The translations under genes were made by a program, and so were the position numbers. The notes beneath the pieces were generated by a model that did no database searches, had not been told where the DNA came from, and was given only the letters and a program-made list of their open reading frames with translations. Source: CAIVAT01 sp964473485 (GTDB lineage Bacteria > Bacteroidota > Bacteroidia > Bacteroidales > FEN-979). Taken from it: 64,000 nucleotides of DNA. The stretch lies in NCBI GenBank assembly GCA_964473485.1, contig CAYYPH010000016.1:30174-94173 (forward strand), read 5' to 3'. Positions 62,180-64,000 of this stretch are shown piece by piece (the first letter of the stretch is position 1; each line of letters opens with the position of its first letter).

Positions 62180-64000
62180 TTAAGTGGTTGAATGAACCGG
62201 GGCTGCCGGCAGGGTGAATGAGACTGTTGTGCCCTTTCCTTCAGTGCTGTTGATCCGGATACTGCCTCCGCTTTTTTCGATGAATTCGCGGCAAAGGATC
62301 AATCCCAGGCCGGTCGAAGGTTCGCCTTCGGTTCCTTTGCGTCCGTTTATTTCCGTGATCCTGAATAGATTGTTGAGAATATCAGGAGGCATGCCAATCC
62401 CGCTGTCGTTCACCGACACCTCAACAAAACCGGGAGTAGCATTCGTCGCCGAAATGGCGATCTTTCCCCCGCGCGGAGTGAACTTCAGCGCGTTGGAAAC
62501 CAGGTTACGGACGATCGTTTCGAGCATGTGGAGATCGGTGTATACCTCCATCCGTTCAGGGATGGTGGTGCTGATGGAGACCTCTTTTAATTGTGCGGAG
62601 GTCTGAAAGGCCTCCAGGCAATCGGTCACCACCTCATGGATCCGAAATTCTCCCGGTTCAAAGGTGGCTATTCCTCTTTGCAGCCTCGACCACTCCAGCA
62701 GGTTTTCGAGCAGGCTCCAGAGATTCAGGGCCGACCGGCGCATCGAGGTTGCCATTTTCTGCAACTGGTCAAGCGACAATGTCTGGATGTCCTCCGCCAT
62801 GAGCTGTGTATAGTTGAGAAAGGCATTGAAAGGGCTGCGGAGGTCGTGTGCGATGATTGAGAAGAATTTGTCTTTTTCGGCGTTGATCTCTCTTAACTGC
62901 TCGTTTTTCACGATCATCTCCCTTTCTTCAGCCTTCTTTTCGGTAATATCCCTTACGATCGCGGTCACTTCATTCTCCCCGCTTGGCATCATGCGGGCCT
63001 CATAGATCCGGTCGCCAAGACCGGCCACCGGCAAAGTGTATTCGAAGACCTGCAGTACTTGTTTTTCCAGCGTTTCCCTGACCTTCTGATCGATAAACCT
63101 GGCAAAGCCGGGAGGCGTGATGTCGAAGTTACTCCGGCCGATGATCGAGTTGGTTTGATGGTATAGTTGCGACTTATCGGCCTTGTAATCGAGGTATATA
63201 CTGTTACGGTCGAGCCGGAACATCAGGTCGGGGATGGTATCGAGCAGAGCCCTGGCCCGCCGTTCGCTTACCTGCAGTTTTTCTTCCGCCTGCTTCCGTT
63301 CCGTGATATCTGTGAGAAACACAGCCACCTTATCTACTTTCCCGTCGGGGTCAATAATGGGTGAAATAACATAGTGAGACCACAACCCGTCGCGCAGATC
63401 ATCGCCCGATAAAACTCTTCCTGTTTCCACAACCTCCTTAACCCATGCCGAACGCTTTTCTGCATGTTCAGGTGGCAGACAATCCCAAATGCATTTACCC
63501 ATCAGCTCATCCCTGGTCATTCCGATCCGGCGGGCATGCCTGCTGTTGGTGTCAAGCACGATGCCATCTTTGCTGAGTAATACGATCATTCCCGATGAAG
63601 CCTCCATGACCGCACGGGCGTTGGCCTCGCTTTCCCTGAGGGCTATCTCGTAATGCCTGCGATCCGAGATGTCCTTGAATATGGCGAAGTAGTTGGTTAT
63701 GTTTCCTTCCAGGTCAGTGATTCCGGCGGTACTGACGATGACGGGGAATTGTTCACCGTTCTTTTTACGGAAAGTCAGTTCAAAGGAGTCGTATTTCTGT
63801 TCCTGGAAAAGCATGAATTTCGCCTGAATCTCTTCGATTTTTTCAGGAACCCAATAAACATGAGGAAGTCCTGAGCCCACCAGTTCTTCTGCCGAAAAAC
63901 CTGTCATGGCCGTGAATGCCGGATTCACATACAGGTGAACCCCCTGCGTATTTAACACCACGAAACCGTCGGGAAGAGCATCGATCAGTTTTTCGGAGAA
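62180..64000 (-). CDS. PAS-domain sensor histidine kinase (cut by right edge)
   Basis: The reading frame is open to the right edge, so the N-terminus is missing; 606 codons are visible. They encode three PAS domains (first starting about FSEKLIDALPDGFVVLNTQG at the edge, then LLSKDGIVLDTNSRHARRIG, then LLDTIPDLMFRLDRNSIYLD), each ending in a PAC-type segment such as FAIFKDISDRRHYEIAL. A HisKA domain with FFSIIAHDLRSPFNAFLNYT (His about visible residue 384) and an ATPase with VNDSGIGMPPDILNNLF and GLGLILCREFIEKSGG complete it. No receiver is fused. The kinase core closely resembles that of the TPR kinase at 35.6-37.5 kb. No cognate regulator is visible. Confidence 0.92.
   Translation of the reverse strand, partial: FSEKLIDALPDGFVVLNTQGVHLYVNPAFTAMTGFSAEELVGSGLPHVYWVPEKIEEIQAKFMLFQEQKYDSFELTFRKKNGEQFPVIVSTAGITDLEGNITNYFAIFKDISDRRHYEIALRESEANARAVMEASSGMIVLLSKDGIVLDTNSRHARRIGMTRDELMGKCIWDCLPPEHAEKRSAWVKEVVETGRVLSGDDLRDGLWSHYVISPIIDPDGKVDKVAVFLTDITERKQAEEKLQVSERRARALLDTIPDLMFRLDRNSIYLDYKADKSQLYHQTNSIIGRSNFDITPPGFARFIDQKVRETLEKQVLQVFEYTLPVAGLGDRIYEARMMPSGENEVTAIVRDITEKKAEEREMIVKNEQLREINAEKDKFFSIIAHDLRSPFNAFLNYTQLMAEDIQTLSLDQLQKMATSMRRSALNLWSLLENLLEWSRLQRGIATFEPGEFRIHEVVTDCLEAFQTSAQLKEVSISTTIPERMEVYTDLHMLETIVRNLVSNALKFTPRGGKIAISATNATPGFVEVSVNDSGIGMPPDILNNLFRITEINGRKGTEGEPSTGLGLILCREFIEKSGGSIRINSTEGKGTTVSFTLPAAPVHSTT

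Overview
The window looks like chromosomal DNA of a Bacteroidota (Bacteroidetes) bacterium, probably free-living or environmental. Pointers are a full-length sprA in the order ruvA-sprA-gcvH, several outer-membrane barrel and TlpA/DUF4369-type proteins, a GH38/DUF4838 glycosidase pair, and promoters of the Bacteroidota type (-7 TAnnTTTG) in front of several genes. No rRNA, tRNA, CRISPR array, insertion sequence or prophage gene was recognised.

Region 1 (1-21.3 kb, all minus strand) is a large surface-polysaccharide locus made of two apparent transcription units. The upstream unit starts at a divergent promoter region near 21.3 kb. It holds a stand-alone receiver, two GT4 glycosyltransferases, a WcaF-like acetyltransferase, a GT2, a WecA/TagO-like polyprenyl-phosphate sugar-1-phosphate transferase, a receiver ending in a transmembrane helix, and a degenerate histidine kinase-receiver hybrid. 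The second unit starts near 13.97 kb: Wza-like export lipoprotein, Wzc-like co-polymerase/BY-kinase, gmd and fcl (GDP-L-fucose), Wzm/Wzt ABC exporter, then a run of GT2 enzymes, a hexapeptide acyltransferase and a GT4 cut by the left edge. A hairpin-plus-octamer repeat array interrupts this unit at about 2.95-3.29 kb.

Region 2 (21.35-25.8 kb, plus) is a 1218-residue cytosolic hybrid kinase (GAF/PAS sensors, HisKA, ATPase, receiver, HPt) that faces the polysaccharide locus, followed by an ElyC/YdcF-type membrane protein. Because the three receivers in region 1 lack DNA-binding output, the hybrid kinase and these receivers may form a phosphorelay acting on polysaccharide assembly. This is my main candidate for an undescribed system and it is an inference.

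Region 3 (26-35.6 kb) carries a small outer-membrane barrel, a TolC-MFP-RND efflux operon, another barrel protein and an ArnT/PMT-like lipid-linked glycosyltransferase.

Region 4 (35.6-41.1 kb, minus) carries recX, prfB with a programmed +1 frameshift, an ArsC-like protein, fumC, and a TPR sensor kinase whose signal peptide is out of frame by one base in a 10-nt homopolymer. Region 5 (41.3-50.1 kb) has a DUF4838 protein, a GH38 alpha-mannosidase and two TlpA-like lipoprotein/periplasmic thioredoxins. Region 6 (50.1-64 kb) has ruvA, sprA (type IX secretion outer-membrane translocon), gcvH, uvrC, an SDR/DUF2867 protein and a PAS-rich sensor kinase cut by the right edge.

Many intergenic spacers are filled with degenerate 7- or 8-nt tandem repeats (GTTCACCT-like, TTCACTCA-like, GTGACGC-like, TTTCCAT-like, ATTAGGG-like). 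The same motifs recur, in either orientation, at spacers tens of kilobases apart.
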